In this document: in pieces, positions 1-11,512 of the stretch | Layout: each line of letters starts with the position of its first letter | How positions within the stretch are numbered: the stretch's first letter is position 1 | From: Lepus europaeus | Taxonomy: Eukaryota > Chordata > Mammalia > Lagomorpha > Leporidae | Assembly (NCBI RefSeq): GCF_033115175.1 | Contig: NC_084834.1 | Location: 89,078,462-89,142,461 of the forward strand | Reading direction: 5' to 3' | Length of the DNA: 64,000 nt | The notes under the pieces: model-generated | Database searches by the model: none | What the model saw: only the letters and a program-made list of their open reading frames with translations | Told to the model about the DNA's origin: nothing | Translations under genes and position numbers: made by a program

Positions 1-245
1 GCATAAGCATCAGTAAGATTAAATTCATATAAGCCTCAACTTTGATGAAATTCTTTCATTTCAAAGACAAGTCATTTTATTTTCCTAGATATTATAGCAG
101 GGCAGTTACCATTCTAACTTAACTATTATAGCAGAAACTAAAAAATATTTACATTTGTTTTACTTGTTGGAATATATTAGTTATGCCATAAGGTGAAACA
201 TCATGCCTAAAGAGAAGACTCAGGAAAATCAGTCATTCTTATCAA
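1..245. other. Unassigned AT-rich sequence
   Basis: No gene or recognised repeat is seen. Confidence 0.5.
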
Positions 246-545
246 GGGGCTGGAGTTGTGGCACAGCAAGTTAGTCCATATGAGGCCTGGTTTGAGTCTC
301 AGCAACTCTCCTTTCAATCCAGCTCCCTGCTAATGCTCCTGGGAAAGCAGCAGACAATGGCCCAAGTACCTGGACCACTGACCACCCATGTGGGAGACCA
401 GGATGGAGTTCTAGGTTTCTGACTTCAACCTGGCCCAGTGCCAGCCATTGCAGTCATTTGGGGAGTGAACCAGCAGATTGAAGAGCGCTCTCTCTCTCTC
501 TCTCTAACTATGCCTTTCAAATAGATAAATATATTTTTTAAAAGC
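246..545 (+). mobile_element. CSINE (C-repeat), full-length
   Basis: It starts GGGGCTGG and has a B-box-like GGTTTGAGTCTC near 290. It ends in a (CT)n stretch and a TTTCAAATAGATAAAT tail, the older AAATAAAT-tailed C-repeat form. Confidence 0.9.
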
Positions 546-656
546 TATTCAAGAAACAAATTGCAGATGTAGACCATTTCTTTACTAAGAAATCAATAGG
601 AAAATTAAAAAGAAATCTCAATACTATAAATTTTCATTAAAAAATAAAAAGCCTCA

Positions 657-984
657 GGGGCTGGCACTGTGGCCTAGTGGTTAAAGCCACTGCCTGTGTT
701 GCTGGCATCCCCTATGGGCACCAGTTCATATTCTGGCTACTCCACTTCCAATCTAGCTCCCTGCTAATGGCTTGGGAGAAGCAGCTGAAGATGGCCTAAG
801 TGCTTGGGCCCCTGCTACCCAGGTGAGAGACCCAGTTGAAGGTGCTGGCTCCTGGCTTCAGCCCTGAACATTGTGACCATCTGGGGAGTGAACTCACAGA
901 TGGAAGATCTCTCTCTGTCTCTTGCCCTCTTTTTCTGTAACTCTTCCTTTCAAATAATTAAATATTTTTTTAAAAAAAAATAGC
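657..984 (+). mobile_element. CSINE, full-length
   Basis: It starts GGGGCTGGCACTGTGG and ends TTTCAAATAATTAAAT plus an A-run. Confidence 0.92.
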
Positions 985-1480
985 TTCAACCTTTCATTGC
1001 AAAATAAAATGGAAACTGTTCATTCTGATCTGTTTAGAAATAGAAAATTAGCAACCTAAATAAATTGCTTAGGGGAGAGATTTGGACTCTAACCCTGGGT
1101 CAGCCTCTGAAACATGCAGTGAATTTGTTCTGCTTAATCTAAGCTATATTGAGAAAGATCTCTTGGGTATATAGGGCAGACATCAAATTTCACTGGAGGA
1201 ACATTTTAGTTGAGGATCAACAGGGCAACTCAATTATTTCACTGAATCAAAAATAATTGCTATTAATTAGAAGATACCTTTTTAATCTAGTCTTCAAAAA
1301 GAAATTGACAATGATAATTATTTACTGGATTATTTTAATGCTCACTTTGTGGCAATATTAGTGTTTACAATATTCAGGGGAAAATCCTACAAGAAACAGA
1401 GATGAAATATTCTGTAAAGCACCAAAACAGAAGATTTTAAAGAGCACATTTTCAGCAAATAACTTTTAACAGAACGAATC
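985..1480. other. Unassigned AT-rich sequence
   Basis: No gene, splice-framed exon or recognised repeat is seen. Confidence 0.4.
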
Positions 1481-1695
1481 CTGGGCTAGCGTTGTGGCAC
1501 AGTGGGTTAAGTCCATATGGGTGCCAGTTTGTGTCCTGGCTGCTCTGCTTCCAATCCAGCTCCCTGCTAACATACATCTGGAAAAGTAGCAATAGATAGC
1601 TCATGTTGAAGACCCAGGTGAAGCTCTTAGCTTGGGCCTGGGCCAACCCAGGCCACTGCGGCCATTTGGGGAGTTAACCAGCAGATCAACAGATA

Positions 1696-1734
<39 letters not shown>

Positions 1735-1772
1735 ATTGCAACTCCGTCTTTCTAATAAGTAAATCTTAAAAT
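1481..1772 (+). mobile_element. CSINE with long (CT)n tract
   Basis: It starts CTGGGCTAGCGTTGTGGC. A pure (CT)n run of about 30 bp lies at 1700-1730, followed by a TAATAAGTAAATCTT tail. Confidence 0.9.
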
Positions 1773-1839
1773 GTACATACAACAAATTATGAAGCCTCTT
1801 TGCAAGTTAAATGTTATAAATACTAACATCTCAAAATAG

Positions 1840-2270
1840 CCCCTGACTCCACCTGTATCATCTCAATAGCCGCCAGTGGAACTCAAGCTGCTACCATTTC
1901 TAGTTTGGATCAATGGCCCCTATCCTCTCCTGACTAGTCTCTCCAATTCCACCAGTATTCCCCTCCTGCCGCTACCACCTATCCAGGGAGCAGTGATCTG
2001 TTGCAAAAACCTTCCAGTGGTTTCTCACTGCACTTTGTGTAAAACCAAAACTTGTCTAAACTTATCTCGTGCTGCCACACCTGTGATCCCACAGTTGCTT
2101 TGGTGCCGTCTGTGACAATGACAAGCCTTTCCTGGCCTCAGAGCTCTCACACTTGCTGTTCCCTTGGCACAGGTGCTCTTCCCCTGCCTGGCAACTCCTC
2201 ACATCCTTAAAGTTTTAAATTAAATGTTTTCTCTTCAGGGAGGATCTCCTAAAAATGATGGCGAGATTTT
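1840..2270 (+). mobile_element. L2 LINE fragment (3' half)
   Basis: Order and wording follow the L2 3' region: CTTCCAGTGGTTTCTCACTG, then AAAACCAAAACTTGTC, then CTTGCTGTTCCCTTGGCAC. It is heavily diverged. The small frame here (1876-2115) is therefore not a gene. Confidence 0.65.
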
Positions 2271-2273
2271 CCC

Positions 2274-2320
2274 ATTTGTGTGTGTGTGTATGTCTGTGTG
2301 TGTGTGTGTTGTGTGTGCTA
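2274..2320. repeat. (TG)n microsatellite
   Basis: An interrupted TG repeat, in which TGTGTGTG blocks are broken by TA and TC steps. Confidence 0.9.
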
Positions 2321-3359
2321 ATCGAGGCCTCTGTTACAGCTAGGAGAATTTTCTGGTATTTATTTGAAAAAGCTCTTTGTCATATCTAGTACAAATATTT
2401 TCCCAGTTAAATGTTGCTCTTCCACTTTGTTGAAATTTAATTTTCTGCTGTAAGTTTCAAGTATGAAAATTCATCAAATTTTTTCATTTTGTTTCTGGGC
2501 TTTATGGTCACAGAGTCCTTTCTTGCCACAAAATTTTGTGGAAAAATCACTGAAGTTTTTCCTGGAATTGATTTTGCTATGTGGTGTAAAGGAGGAATTT
2601 CTCTTCCTCCCACTCCCTGGCCCAAATAATTGGCTCTGATCATTACTCCTCTCCTCCAAGGAAGAGGAGCTATGTGGACTGGTAAAGCTAAGGAACTAAG
2701 TGGGCCATGCTTTCCCAGAGTAGAATCTTGTGATAGAGACATAAGTCAGATGGTAGTGGGCATTAGAACAGCAAGATCTAAGAAGTAGGGGCAGAAATAC
2801 AGGAATGGGCCCCTGTTTTGTTTCAAGATCCTTGAAGCTAATGAAGTTTCAGCAAAATACTTTGTCCTCAAGTTATAAACTAGTTCCCTAAAGTTCTGCC
2901 TTAAGATTTGGCATTTAGAGCCCCAAGGTCAAATCTACATCTTAGATCTTGCTACCCTAATGTCCACTACAACCTTATCTAGAGCCTTATCTAGGTAGTT
3001 TGACTTTATCCCATCCTCCGTGCATGTATTTCCTTGTGGACCTTAAGAGAAGAGGTTACTAACCTAGGACTTGGGTATTTCTGGCCAAAGACCATATTAA
3101 TTACACTTTCCCATTTTCAGTTTTAATTATATATTTGTATCCAAAAGTTAATTTCATTATATTATCCTAAATCAAATGACTAATTACATAGGTGCATAGG
3201 TGTGTGTATGTATGCATACATAAAGTCTTTCCATTAGAACAAAATATATTTTTATACTTATGCTTATGTAAAATAGCATTGTAATAACAAAGATAATTTC
3301 AAGTGATATCCAATCAAGTAATAGTTGTTGACTTAGTTAGAGCTACTAATTCAGGTCCA
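2321..3359. other. Unassigned intergenic sequence
   Basis: Only short frames lacking codon structure are seen (the longest is 101 aa on the - strand, low-complexity in meaning). No repeat was recognised with confidence. Confidence 0.4.
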
Positions 3360-3565
3360 TTAATCCAGATGAGAAATGGCAGTAGCTTGGGTTCCAATAA
3401 TGACTGAAGAGAAGCACACAGAGTCAAGAGCTACTTTGAAGGCAGAAGCAAAAAGAGCTAGGAGCAGAGAGTTAGGAGATGGAGAAAGCAAAGCAAAGTC
3501 CTGGATTTCTGGCTTGAGCTGCTGGTTAAATAGTGATGTCCTTTACTCAGGTGAAGGAGACTGAG
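3360..3565 (-). mobile_element. L2 LINE fragment
   Basis: On the + strand it reads the L2 complement: GGCAGTAGCTTGGG, then GGATTTCTGGCTTGAGCTGC. Highly diverged. Confidence 0.5.
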
Positions 3566-3599
3566 ACAAGAGCAAGTTCAGAAAATAAATCTAGAGTGT

Positions 3600-3735
3600 C
3601 CTCTAAAAGATAAGGTCCTTGAGAATGTCTATTTTAAATTCTGCTCACCAGCCTATACCCAGCACCTAGCACACTGCCTGACGAAAGTGGCAGTGTGGCA
3701 ATATTTGTTGAGCTAATGGATACAAACTGAACTGC
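3600..3735 (+). mobile_element. L2 LINE 3' end
   Basis: It contains GGTCCTTGAGAATG, CCCAGCACCTAGCACACTGC and AATATTTGTTGAGC, the usual L2 terminus order. Confidence 0.6.
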
Positions 3736-4640
3736 TTTGATGACTATCCTATAACATTTTGACCATCCCAGCTCCCACAAAAAGAGATTCTGTAAATTTA
3801 AATGAACTATTACATGGGGAAACAGTTACAAGATTCCCATTTCAAGTTTACGCATGAAGTGATAGCGATAAGTAAACATTTGCTACATCTGTAAGCTTAT
3901 GTGGAGCAAAGAGAATTTTTACAGAATGTCTGATGCTGTAAACAAGTACTTCAGGAAGAAAACGTCCTAAGAATTTCACTAGAGATGAGGGCTACTGCTG
4001 GAAGCTCTTCAATTCCACTGTGCCACAGAGTTGACTCTAAAGGCATTGCAGCTTTGTACCACTGGCTTTTAGGAGACAGGGGAACTAACAAGAGAGCAAG
4101 TGACGTCATCTTGTGTCAGCTGTTGATGCTCATCAGATTTGACAGGCTCACAGAAGCTCTAGAATGACATGGAGACCAGAGCAGTACTCAGCTTTTAAAC
4201 TCTGAGGCCAATGTGGTTTTTAGCCCAATCACAGGAACATACTATTTGAATGTCCCACCTCTACTAGATTATGGATTGTTCAGTGTATGGGAAGGAAAAA
4301 ACCTATTCAAAAGGATACAAAAGTGTATCTTCATTGGTGTTCCACCAAGAGGTATCAAAATGTAATACTTTTCAACAAGTATTTGGCATGCAGCATCTTT
4401 ACTGCTGCAACTTGTTAATAGTAAGTTTCAATTTTACTATTCAAACATTGTCACTGCCATCACTGATTTCATCAGGGAGATTTCACCAGGGAGACCTCAA
4501 ACTCACTTAAATATATCCAGAGCTGAAGCTTTCTATCTTGTGTAAAGGAGATTAAAACAACAACAATATCGATAACAACAAACTCTAACACAGCCAAGTA
4601 AAACACTTTTTAAAATATTAAAATTATATACTGAAAGTAT
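3736..4640. other. Unassigned intergenic sequence
   Basis: No recognised repeat. Short frames at 3985-4167 and 4271-4510 have no flanking splice or family support. Confidence 0.4.
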
Positions 4641-5103
4641 TAAAAATAATTATTATTTCCAGATAATCCAGCAATTCCTCTTCCATATATATATATATAT
4701 ATATATACACCCCAAATAACTGAAAACAGTATTCATACACCCAGGTTCACAGCAGCTTTAGTCACAAAAGCTAAAAGGTAGAAGCAACCCAAGACTCCTT
4801 CAACCATTGAATGAGTTAACAAAATGTGGTAAATACATAAATGAGATTTTACTCAACCTTAAAAAAGTACCATCAGACACATGCTACCTCATGGATGAAA
4901 CGAGGATATAATGTTAAGTTAAATAAACCAGTCATAAAGAGAGAAATACTGTATGATTTCATATCTATGAGGTTCTTAGAGTAGTCAAATTTAAGGAGAC
5001 AGAAAATTGAATGGTGGTTTCCAGGGACTGGGAGAAGAGGGGAATGAGGAGTTGTTGTATAATAAGCATAGTTTCAATTTTGCAAGATTAAAAAGTGCAA
5101 GAG
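4641..5103 (+). mobile_element. Old L1 3' fragment
   Basis: It follows the end of L1 ORF2 and the 3' UTR: CAGCAATTCCTCTTCC, GGTAGAAGCAACCC, CATGGATGAAACG, TACTGTATGATTTCAT, then GGACTGGGAGAAGAGG. An (AT)n tract lies at 4684-4708. Decayed non-coding remnant. Confidence 0.8.
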
Positions 5104-5104
5104 G

Positions 5105-5432
5105 GGGCTGGCATTTTTTCACAGCAGGTTAAGGTGGTATAGGCATCCCATATCCTAACATCAGTTAAATCCTGGATGCTCCGCTTCTGATCTAACTCCC
5201 CACCAATGTGCCTGGGAAAGCAGCAGATGGTGGCCCAGTACTTGAATCTCTGCCACCCACATGGGAGACCTGGATGGAGTCCCAGGCTCCTGGCTTTGGC
5301 CTGGACCCAGGCTGACCCATTGTGGCCATTTAGGGAGTAAATTAGTGAATGAAAGATCTCTTTATCTCTGTCTTACTCTCTCCTTCTCTCTCTCATTCTG
5401 CTTTTCAAATAAATAAGTCTTCAAAAACAATT
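5105..5432 (+). mobile_element. CSINE
   Basis: It starts GGGGCTGGCATTTTTTC and ends TTTTCAAATAAATAAGTCTT. It sits at the end of the L1 fragment. Confidence 0.9.
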
Positions 5433-6079
5433 CTAGAGAAACGTGATGGTGACCGTCTGGGCTGGATGGGACCAGAACCAGAGGGACTGGCTGTGTTACA
5501 GAGTTTCCTCGTGAGGGGCAAGGCAGTGTCAGTGACCCAGGTACACAACAGTTACCAGCTCCTATCCATGGAGGGTCAGTCCCACAAAGAAAACAATGCC
5601 CTGGAGTATGCCTCATAATTGCAAGCTGGCTGAGAACTACATTGTCCAAAGTCTAGGCCAAGTGGATGGAATTCAAGTTATCTGGAACACCCAAGAATAA
5701 AAAGAAGAAAACATACCAGAGGTATGTTCCAGGGTAGAGGGACATAGAGGAAGGCTGTGGCCCAGTTGGGTATTTCAGATTCTAGACTTAAAGCATTAGA
5801 ATGAATAACAGGCCCCAACTGGTCAGTCTGGCACTGAAGCTACACTGCCTACCTTGGTCAAAATAGATACTGCACCTGCCTTCGGTTAAACCTGTAGGAA
5901 GAAACCATCGTGCAATGGAGATGAGTCAGGGAGAGAAGCTGAAGCAAACTAAGAAAATGCCCTGCAACTTCTAAAGGGCTACATACGGGGGTACCAATAC
6001 ATTTTTATAGTTTATCGAGTAGAAAACTACTTCTGGAGACAGGCGTGTGGACCTTTACCTGTGGGCCCTGCCTTACTTT
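5433..6079. other. Unassigned intergenic sequence
   Basis: Nothing is recognised. The 95-aa - strand frame here overlaps the SINE tail and has no support. Confidence 0.4.
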
Positions 6080-6185
6080 TTTGTGTCTCCATTCCCTCAG
6101 ATGTAAAATACAGACAGGGACAATATCTACCTCATAGGAAAGCCTGAGATTAAATGAGATAATGTGGTGCACAACCGACAACTCG
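6080..6185 (+). mobile_element. MIR SINE fragment
   Basis: It contains CTCAGATGTAAAATACAG, CTACCTCATAGG and GATTAAATGAGATAATG in MIR order. Confidence 0.7.
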
Positions 6186-6338
6186 ACATCGCAGATAATG
6201 TGAGCTCCAAAAACATCAACAGGTGCAGAACTTGCCTGGAACTCCGAGATCCGTCTTGATTGCTATACCTAGGCCAGTTTTTTTTCTTCTCAGTAACCTA
6301 TATTGCAATGATGTCTTTGATTATTTTCTTCACCTATG

Positions 6339-6562
6339 CAGAGGTTTTCCGCTAAGACAGATTTTGGCCCCAAGAGGCATTTTGTATCATCTGGAGACAC
6401 TGCTGCTTGTAACAGTTGAGTGGGGAGGGTGTTACAAGAATCTAATGAGGAGAGGACAGAGCTGTGGCTAAACATCATGTTATACAAATAGCAGTCCCCT
6501 CCACCAACAAAGAGTTATCCAGCCCCAACATTTCAATAGTGCTGAGGTTGAGAAATCTTGAC
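6339..6562 (+). mobile_element. MER20 (hAT-Charlie) DNA transposon
   Basis: It begins near CAGAGGTTTTC, has CATCTGGAGACA inside, and ends AACAAAGAGTTATCCAGCCC with TTTCAATAGTGCTGAGGTTG, close to the MER20 end. Confidence 0.75.
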
Positions 6563-8310
6563 TTAGACCCACTTGTAGTAATTAGCAGAATCGCATCTAC
6601 TGCAACTCTGGAGGAGTAAGACAGTGCATTGTCCCTCTCTCACTTCCCAGTTCCTAAAGCTCTAGAGATGGGGTGCGCACAAAGCTACAACTTCAGTGTG
6701 GCCTGCCACAAGGACTCCACTCACCCCTGTCCCTTCTTTTGTGCTCTGGAGTGTCTGGTGTGGTGGGATTTGTACATCTAGGATTCTTTCTAGATCCTGC
6801 CCAGTGACTTCAGGGAGTTCCAATTCTCATATGATGATTGACTGATTTGGGGGTGGAGGTAGGGATAGGACCCCTGCTGCCTGCCTCAGAAAGCAGTGCC
6901 CACATGGTCAAGGCACAGCAGAGGTTGGAGGGTTTGTATAGCTACTTTCACCTAGAAAGATTATTCCATTTCTGGCAGCATAATTTGGGCAGAACAGTCA
7001 GTTATGTTCATTTTTCAATTGTGTTTTTGCTGCTTCATGGATAATAGAAGTGCTTTATAGATCCTGGCAGTAAACTGAAAAAACCTACCATTTTTGGAGG
7101 GGGAATTTGAGGTTTTCATCTTTTCTGGAACATCACAGGTCTTTCTCTGACAGCTAGGCAGGGCTGTGAGCCAGATGCCACTTAAAATCATTACTTTCTC
7201 TTTACTCCTTCTGCTGATTTGTTTTAGAAAGGGCAGATTAAGGAATCAGAATCTCCTTTGGGACTACCAACGAATCACAATGAGGAATTCTCTTTTCTCA
7301 GATTCATTCTCAGAGAAGTTTAGAATTCAATTTTAAACCAATGGAGAGAGAAGAGGGTGAAGAGGAGCTCTAAATTATTTGGGTCACAGTCCCATCATCC
7401 TAGCCGGCAGTCAGAGGAGACCAAGGTCCATGGTTCACAGGTCCCTAGTGACACTGACAGGTAGCAGTGGACATAAATGGTTACACAGTGCAAATTTCTA
7501 ATTTCAGGATTAAAATATTCAGCTAAAATGGCATCTAATCAAGAGGCTGAGCTTTGTAATAATCAAAAGCATGGCTGGATTCTAAACCTGATGAGCTTTA
7601 TGCTACATGTTCACATAAAGAATGTTTCTTAATGGCTGATGAGTAAGCTGAATTTTCATTTTCTTCTCCAAATGGCTATGAATTTTCTTTTTCTCAGTGA
7701 ACACTGATCTTGAATACACTCAGATGTTAAAATCCAGCTGTTTCTTTTTATGAGCAAAAAGCAATCTTAATTGGTTTTTACAACATATACATGTCTTTCA
7801 TTCTAGAAAACTGCAACACTCAACAAATAAGATTTTAATTAAGATTCAGTGAATGCTTTTTCCTGCTCTTTTTCTCTCTAGGGTCTTGTTCCATGATTTT
7901 TATATCAGATACACAAGGGAAGAGTATTTCTAAAATATAATTTTTCCGATTATAGAATAAGATTACCAACTTCGTGACAATTTATGAATTTTGAATTTGT
8001 GATTAAAATTTCTCCATTTAAGTAATTTTAATTATAGGCTTCAGAAAGGCTTTGATCCAAATGATACCAATTTTACATACTGATAAATAATTTTGGTTAG
8101 AAAATGGCATAAGACCAAATACATTTCATTAAGTGCCACCAACTGAACAAGGGCCATAACTCTTAGTAATATTATAATTAATAGTACCAGGAAAATTATA
8201 TTGTCAAAATAGGTTATTTTGGAGGACATCTTTGGTATTGCATTATAGCATCTGAAATGAATGTATCTAATTAGAAATTTGTAACTCTGTCAGCACAAAT
8301 TTAGAAGCCA
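6563..8310. other. Unassigned intergenic sequence
   Basis: No gene or confident repeat in 1.7 kb. The segment from 7800 to 8300 is AT-rich. Confidence 0.4.
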
Positions 8311-8482
8311 ATTGTATTAGTTTCCACAGCTCCCCTAACACGATACCATAATCTGAGTGGCTCAAAAATACAAGTTTATTTTCTTAAAATTCTGAAGGCT
8401 GGAAGTCAAAGATCAAGATATTGGACCTCCTTCTGATGTCCCTCACCTCATAGATAACATCTTCTCCCTGGGACTTCACATG

Positions 8483-9230
8483 ATGCTATGGTTCGGATGT
8501 GGCTTAAGTGTTTCCCCCCAAAGGTTCATTTGTTGGGACCCTGGTCCTCAGGGTGGCAATGTGGGAGGTGGGACCTTCGAGAGAAGGGGTCAAGTGGGAG
8601 ATCTTCAGGTCACTTGAAGGCCTCTCCTCAGAAGGGATTATGGGAGCTCAACTTCTTCCTGGCTTCCTTGCACACACACTACCCCTGTTGCCAGCTGCCA
8701 TGAGGTGATATAGCCAAGAGGACCCTTACAAGAGCCTACACAATGCTGTTTCAACTTTCAGTGCCCAAAACTGTGAGCTAAAAAAATTTCTGGGGCCTGC
8801 ACCTTGAAGCAGTACGTTAATCCTCTGCCTGTGGTGCCAGTATCCCATATGAGCACTGGCTCTAGTCCTGGCTACTCCACTTCCAATCCAGCTCTCTGCT
8901 ATGGCCTGGGAAAGCAGTACAAGATGGCCCAAGTCCTTGGGCCCCTGTACTCACGTGGGAGATCAGGAAGAAGCACCTGGCTCCTGGCTTGGGATCAGCA
9001 CAGCTTAGGCCGTTGAAGCCATTTGGGGAGTGAACCAATGGAAGGAAGACCTTTCTCTCTGTCTCTCCCTCTCACTGTCTGTAACTCTACCTCTCAAATA
9101 GAATAAATAAAATCTTAAAAAAAAAAAAAAAAAAGAAAGAAAGAAACTTCTCTCTCTCTCTTTTTTTTTTTTCATAAAAGTTAGCCTGCCTCGGGTATTT
9201 CATTATAGTAGCACAAAGTGCACTACTAAG
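8483..9230 (+). mobile_element. MaLR LTR (MST/MLT1-like) nested in an older LTR
   Basis: It opens TGCTATGGTTCGGATGTGG and closes with a TATAGTAGCAC...ACTAAG end, inside the opposite-strand LTR. A short repeat (ACATG at 8478-8482, GCATG at 9230-9234) flanks it. It is broken by a SINE at 8792-9143. Solo LTR fossil. Confidence 0.75.
8792..9143 (+). mobile_element. CSINE inside the nested LTR
   Basis: It starts TGGGGCCTGCACC and has a CATCCCATATGAG-like block near 8845. It ends in a TAAATAAAATCTT tail, a long A-run and GAAA repeats. Confidence 0.88.
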
Positions 9231-9393
9231 CATGGTCTTCCCTCCATTTGTGCCTGTACCCTCATTTCCTCTTATAAGGACACAAGCCATATTGGGTTAG
9301 GGCCCACTCTAATGACATTATTTTAATTCAAGTACCATTTTAAAGCTCCTATCTCCAAATGTCACATTCTGAGACCCTGGAGGTTAGGATTTC

Positions 9394-9745
9394 TTTTTTT
9401 TTTTTTTTTTTTTTTGACAGGCAGAGTGGATAGTGAGAGAGAGACAGAGAGTAAGGTCTTCCTTTTTGCCGTTGGTTCACCCTCCAATGGCCACCGCGGC
9501 CAGCGTGCTGCGACCGGCGCACCGCGCTGATCCGATGGCAGGAGCCAGGTGCTTCTCCTGGTCTCCCATATGGGTGCAGGGCCCAAACACTTGGGCAATC
9601 CTCCACTGCACTCCCGGGCCACAGCAGAGAGCTGGCCTGGAAGAAGGGCAACCGGGACAGAATCCGGTGCCCCGACCGGGTCTAGAACCCGGTGTGCTGG
9701 CGCTGCAAGGCGGAGGATTAGCTTAGTGAGCCACGGCGCCGGCCA
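9394..9745 (-). mobile_element. CSINE, young poly(A)-tailed form
   Basis: A T-run then GACAGGCAGAGTGG on the + strand. It is flanked by an exact 14-bp target duplication GAGGTTAGGATTTC (9380-9393 and 9746-9759). Little decayed. Confidence 0.95.
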
Positions 9746-9799
9746 GAGGTTAGGATTTCAACACAGGAATTTTAAGGGACACAGTTCAGCCCATAACAC

Positions 9800-10190
9800 C
9801 AGTTCACAGACTTCTGGTGTTTTACATTTGGCTTAGGTGGAATAAAGTAATCTTAGATGATAACTGTTTTTAAGCATACAAAATGTATATAAATTATATT
9901 CATATTATGGCACAAACATAAGTTTTTGGAGACTTCCAAGTTAATTGTTAAGAATGGCAGATTTTTGAACTGACAGATCTCACAGTTTGAAGACATCAAG
10001 GGCCTACCAGCAATAATAAGGTCCCAGGCATACTGATGATTAAACACATGCATGTGCAAAGGCTATGATTAGAGATACTTGAGACTTTGTACCTGTGCCC
10101 TCCAGTTTGTACACTAAGTTCATCCTTCCAGGACCTATCTAAGAAAAGCAAAGGGTGAATGAGATCGCAGAAGAAATCTTTGGAAACATT
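9800..10190. other. Unassigned sequence
   Basis: No gene or recognised repeat. Confidence 0.4.
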
Positions 10191-10524
10191 TTTTTTTAAA
10201 GATTTATTTATTTACTTGAAAGTCAGAGTTACACAGAGAGAGGAGAAGCAGAGAGAGAGAGAGGGGTCTTCCATCATACGGTTTACTCCTCAAATGGCTT
10301 CAACGTCCTGAGCTCTGCTGATCCGAAGCCAGGAGCCAGGGGCTTCTTCCAGGTCTCCCAAGCAAGTGCAGGGGTCTAAGGTCTTGGGCCATCTTGTACT
10401 GCTTTCCCAGGCCATAGCAGAGAGCAGGAATGGAAGTGGAGCAGCTGGGTCTTGAACTGGCACCTATATGGAATGCCAGCAGTTCAGGCCAGGGCATTAA
10501 CCCACTGAGCCACAGTACCATCCC
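10191..10524 (-). mobile_element. CSINE
   Basis: It starts with an AAAGATTTATTTATTTACTTG tail complement and ends at CCACAGTACCATCCC. Confidence 0.92.
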
Positions 10525-10689
10525 CTGGAAATATTTTCAACCCACGGGTAACATCTGCTGCTGCTACTAATTTTAGAGCCAAGGACATTCAAGGTCCAAA
10601 TGCTCCACTGCTCTAAAACATGGATCAACCTATTTACCTTTAGAGATACTTCCACTGCTATTTGCATAGTCTCTCTACTCTGAGTTGAC

Positions 10690-10827
10690 TTCCTCACTAG
10701 TTATAGTACTGAACTTCCCTAAGGCTCCTCTTCTCATCTTTAAAAAAAAAAAAGGATAATAATAGTACTTGCCTTGTAGAGAGTATGTGTGGATTAAACA
10801 AGATAAGAGAATTAAAAGTTTGCACAG
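10690..10827 (+). mobile_element. MIR SINE fragment
   Basis: It has the MIR core-to-3' order: CTTCCCTAAGGCTCC, GGATAATAATAGTACTTGCC, then GTGTGGATTAAACAAG, with an added A-run. Confidence 0.65.
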
Positions 10828-11097
10828 GGCTGGGCATTGTGGTACAGCAGGTTAAACTGACACTTGGGACACCTATATCCCATATTGAAGTGCCTTGGTT
10901 TATGTCTTGGCTACTCCATGCTTCTGATTCAGCTTCATGTTAACATGCCTAGGAGGCAACAAATGATAGCCCAACTACTTGGGTCACTGCTACCAATATG
11001 AAAGACCTGGATGGAGTTCTGGGCTCCTGGATTTGGTCCTGACTGGTACAGGTAATTGGAGAGTGAACCAGTTGATGGGTTTGCTTCCCCCTTCCTT

Positions 11098-11137
<40 letters not shown>

Positions 11138-11512
11138 GGCAGAGTTAGACAGAGAGAGAGAGAAAGACAGAGAGAAAGGTCTTTCCATTGGTTCACCCCC
11201 CAAATAGCCACTATGGCTGGTATGCTGTGCCGATCCGAAGCCAGGAGCCATGTGCTTCCTCCTGGTCTCCCATGCAGGTGCAGGGCCCAAGAACGTGGGC
11301 CATCCTCCACTGCTCCCGGGCCAGAGCAGAGAGCTGGACTGGAAGAAGAGCAATTGGGACAGAATCCAGCGCCCCAACCAGGACTAGAATCCGGTGTGCC
11401 GGCGCCACAGGAGGAGTATTAGCCAAGTGAGCTGCAGCACCTCCCCCCCCCTTCCTTTCAAATAAATGAAAATAAATAAACAAATAAAAAAATTTTCTAA
11501 AAAAATAAAGTA
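10828..11512 (+). mobile_element. CSINE, older form, split by a younger SINE
   Basis: The 5' part is 10828-11099. The tail (TTTCAAATAAATGAAAATAAAT) resumes at 11447. The opposite-strand SINE at 11100-11446 interrupts it and is flanked by CCCCCTTCCTTTC on both sides. Confidence 0.88.
11100..11446 (-). mobile_element. CSINE, young poly(A) form, nested
   Basis: A T-run of more than 30 is followed by ACAGGCAGAGTTAGACAG. Target duplication CCCCCTTCCTTTC lies at 11087-11099 and 11447-11459. The long pure tail argues for a recent insertion. Confidence 0.93.

Larger units (their letters stand above)
8311..9799 (-). mobile_element. MaLR LTR (MLT1-like), interrupted fossil
   Basis: The complement of an MLT1-type LTR begins at TTGTATTAGTTTCC and ends TTCAGCCCATAACACC. 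It is a broken, non-coding solo LTR fossil split into three blocks by later insertions: an LTR with its own SINE at 8483-9230, and a SINE at 9394-9745. It is the oldest element of the nest. Confidence 0.75.

Noticed and set aside
10949-11422. Frames of 106-147 aa around 11 kb
   Set aside because: They lie in C-repeats. The same peptide pieces (for example GPSSTAFPGHSREL) recur at every SINE in the window.
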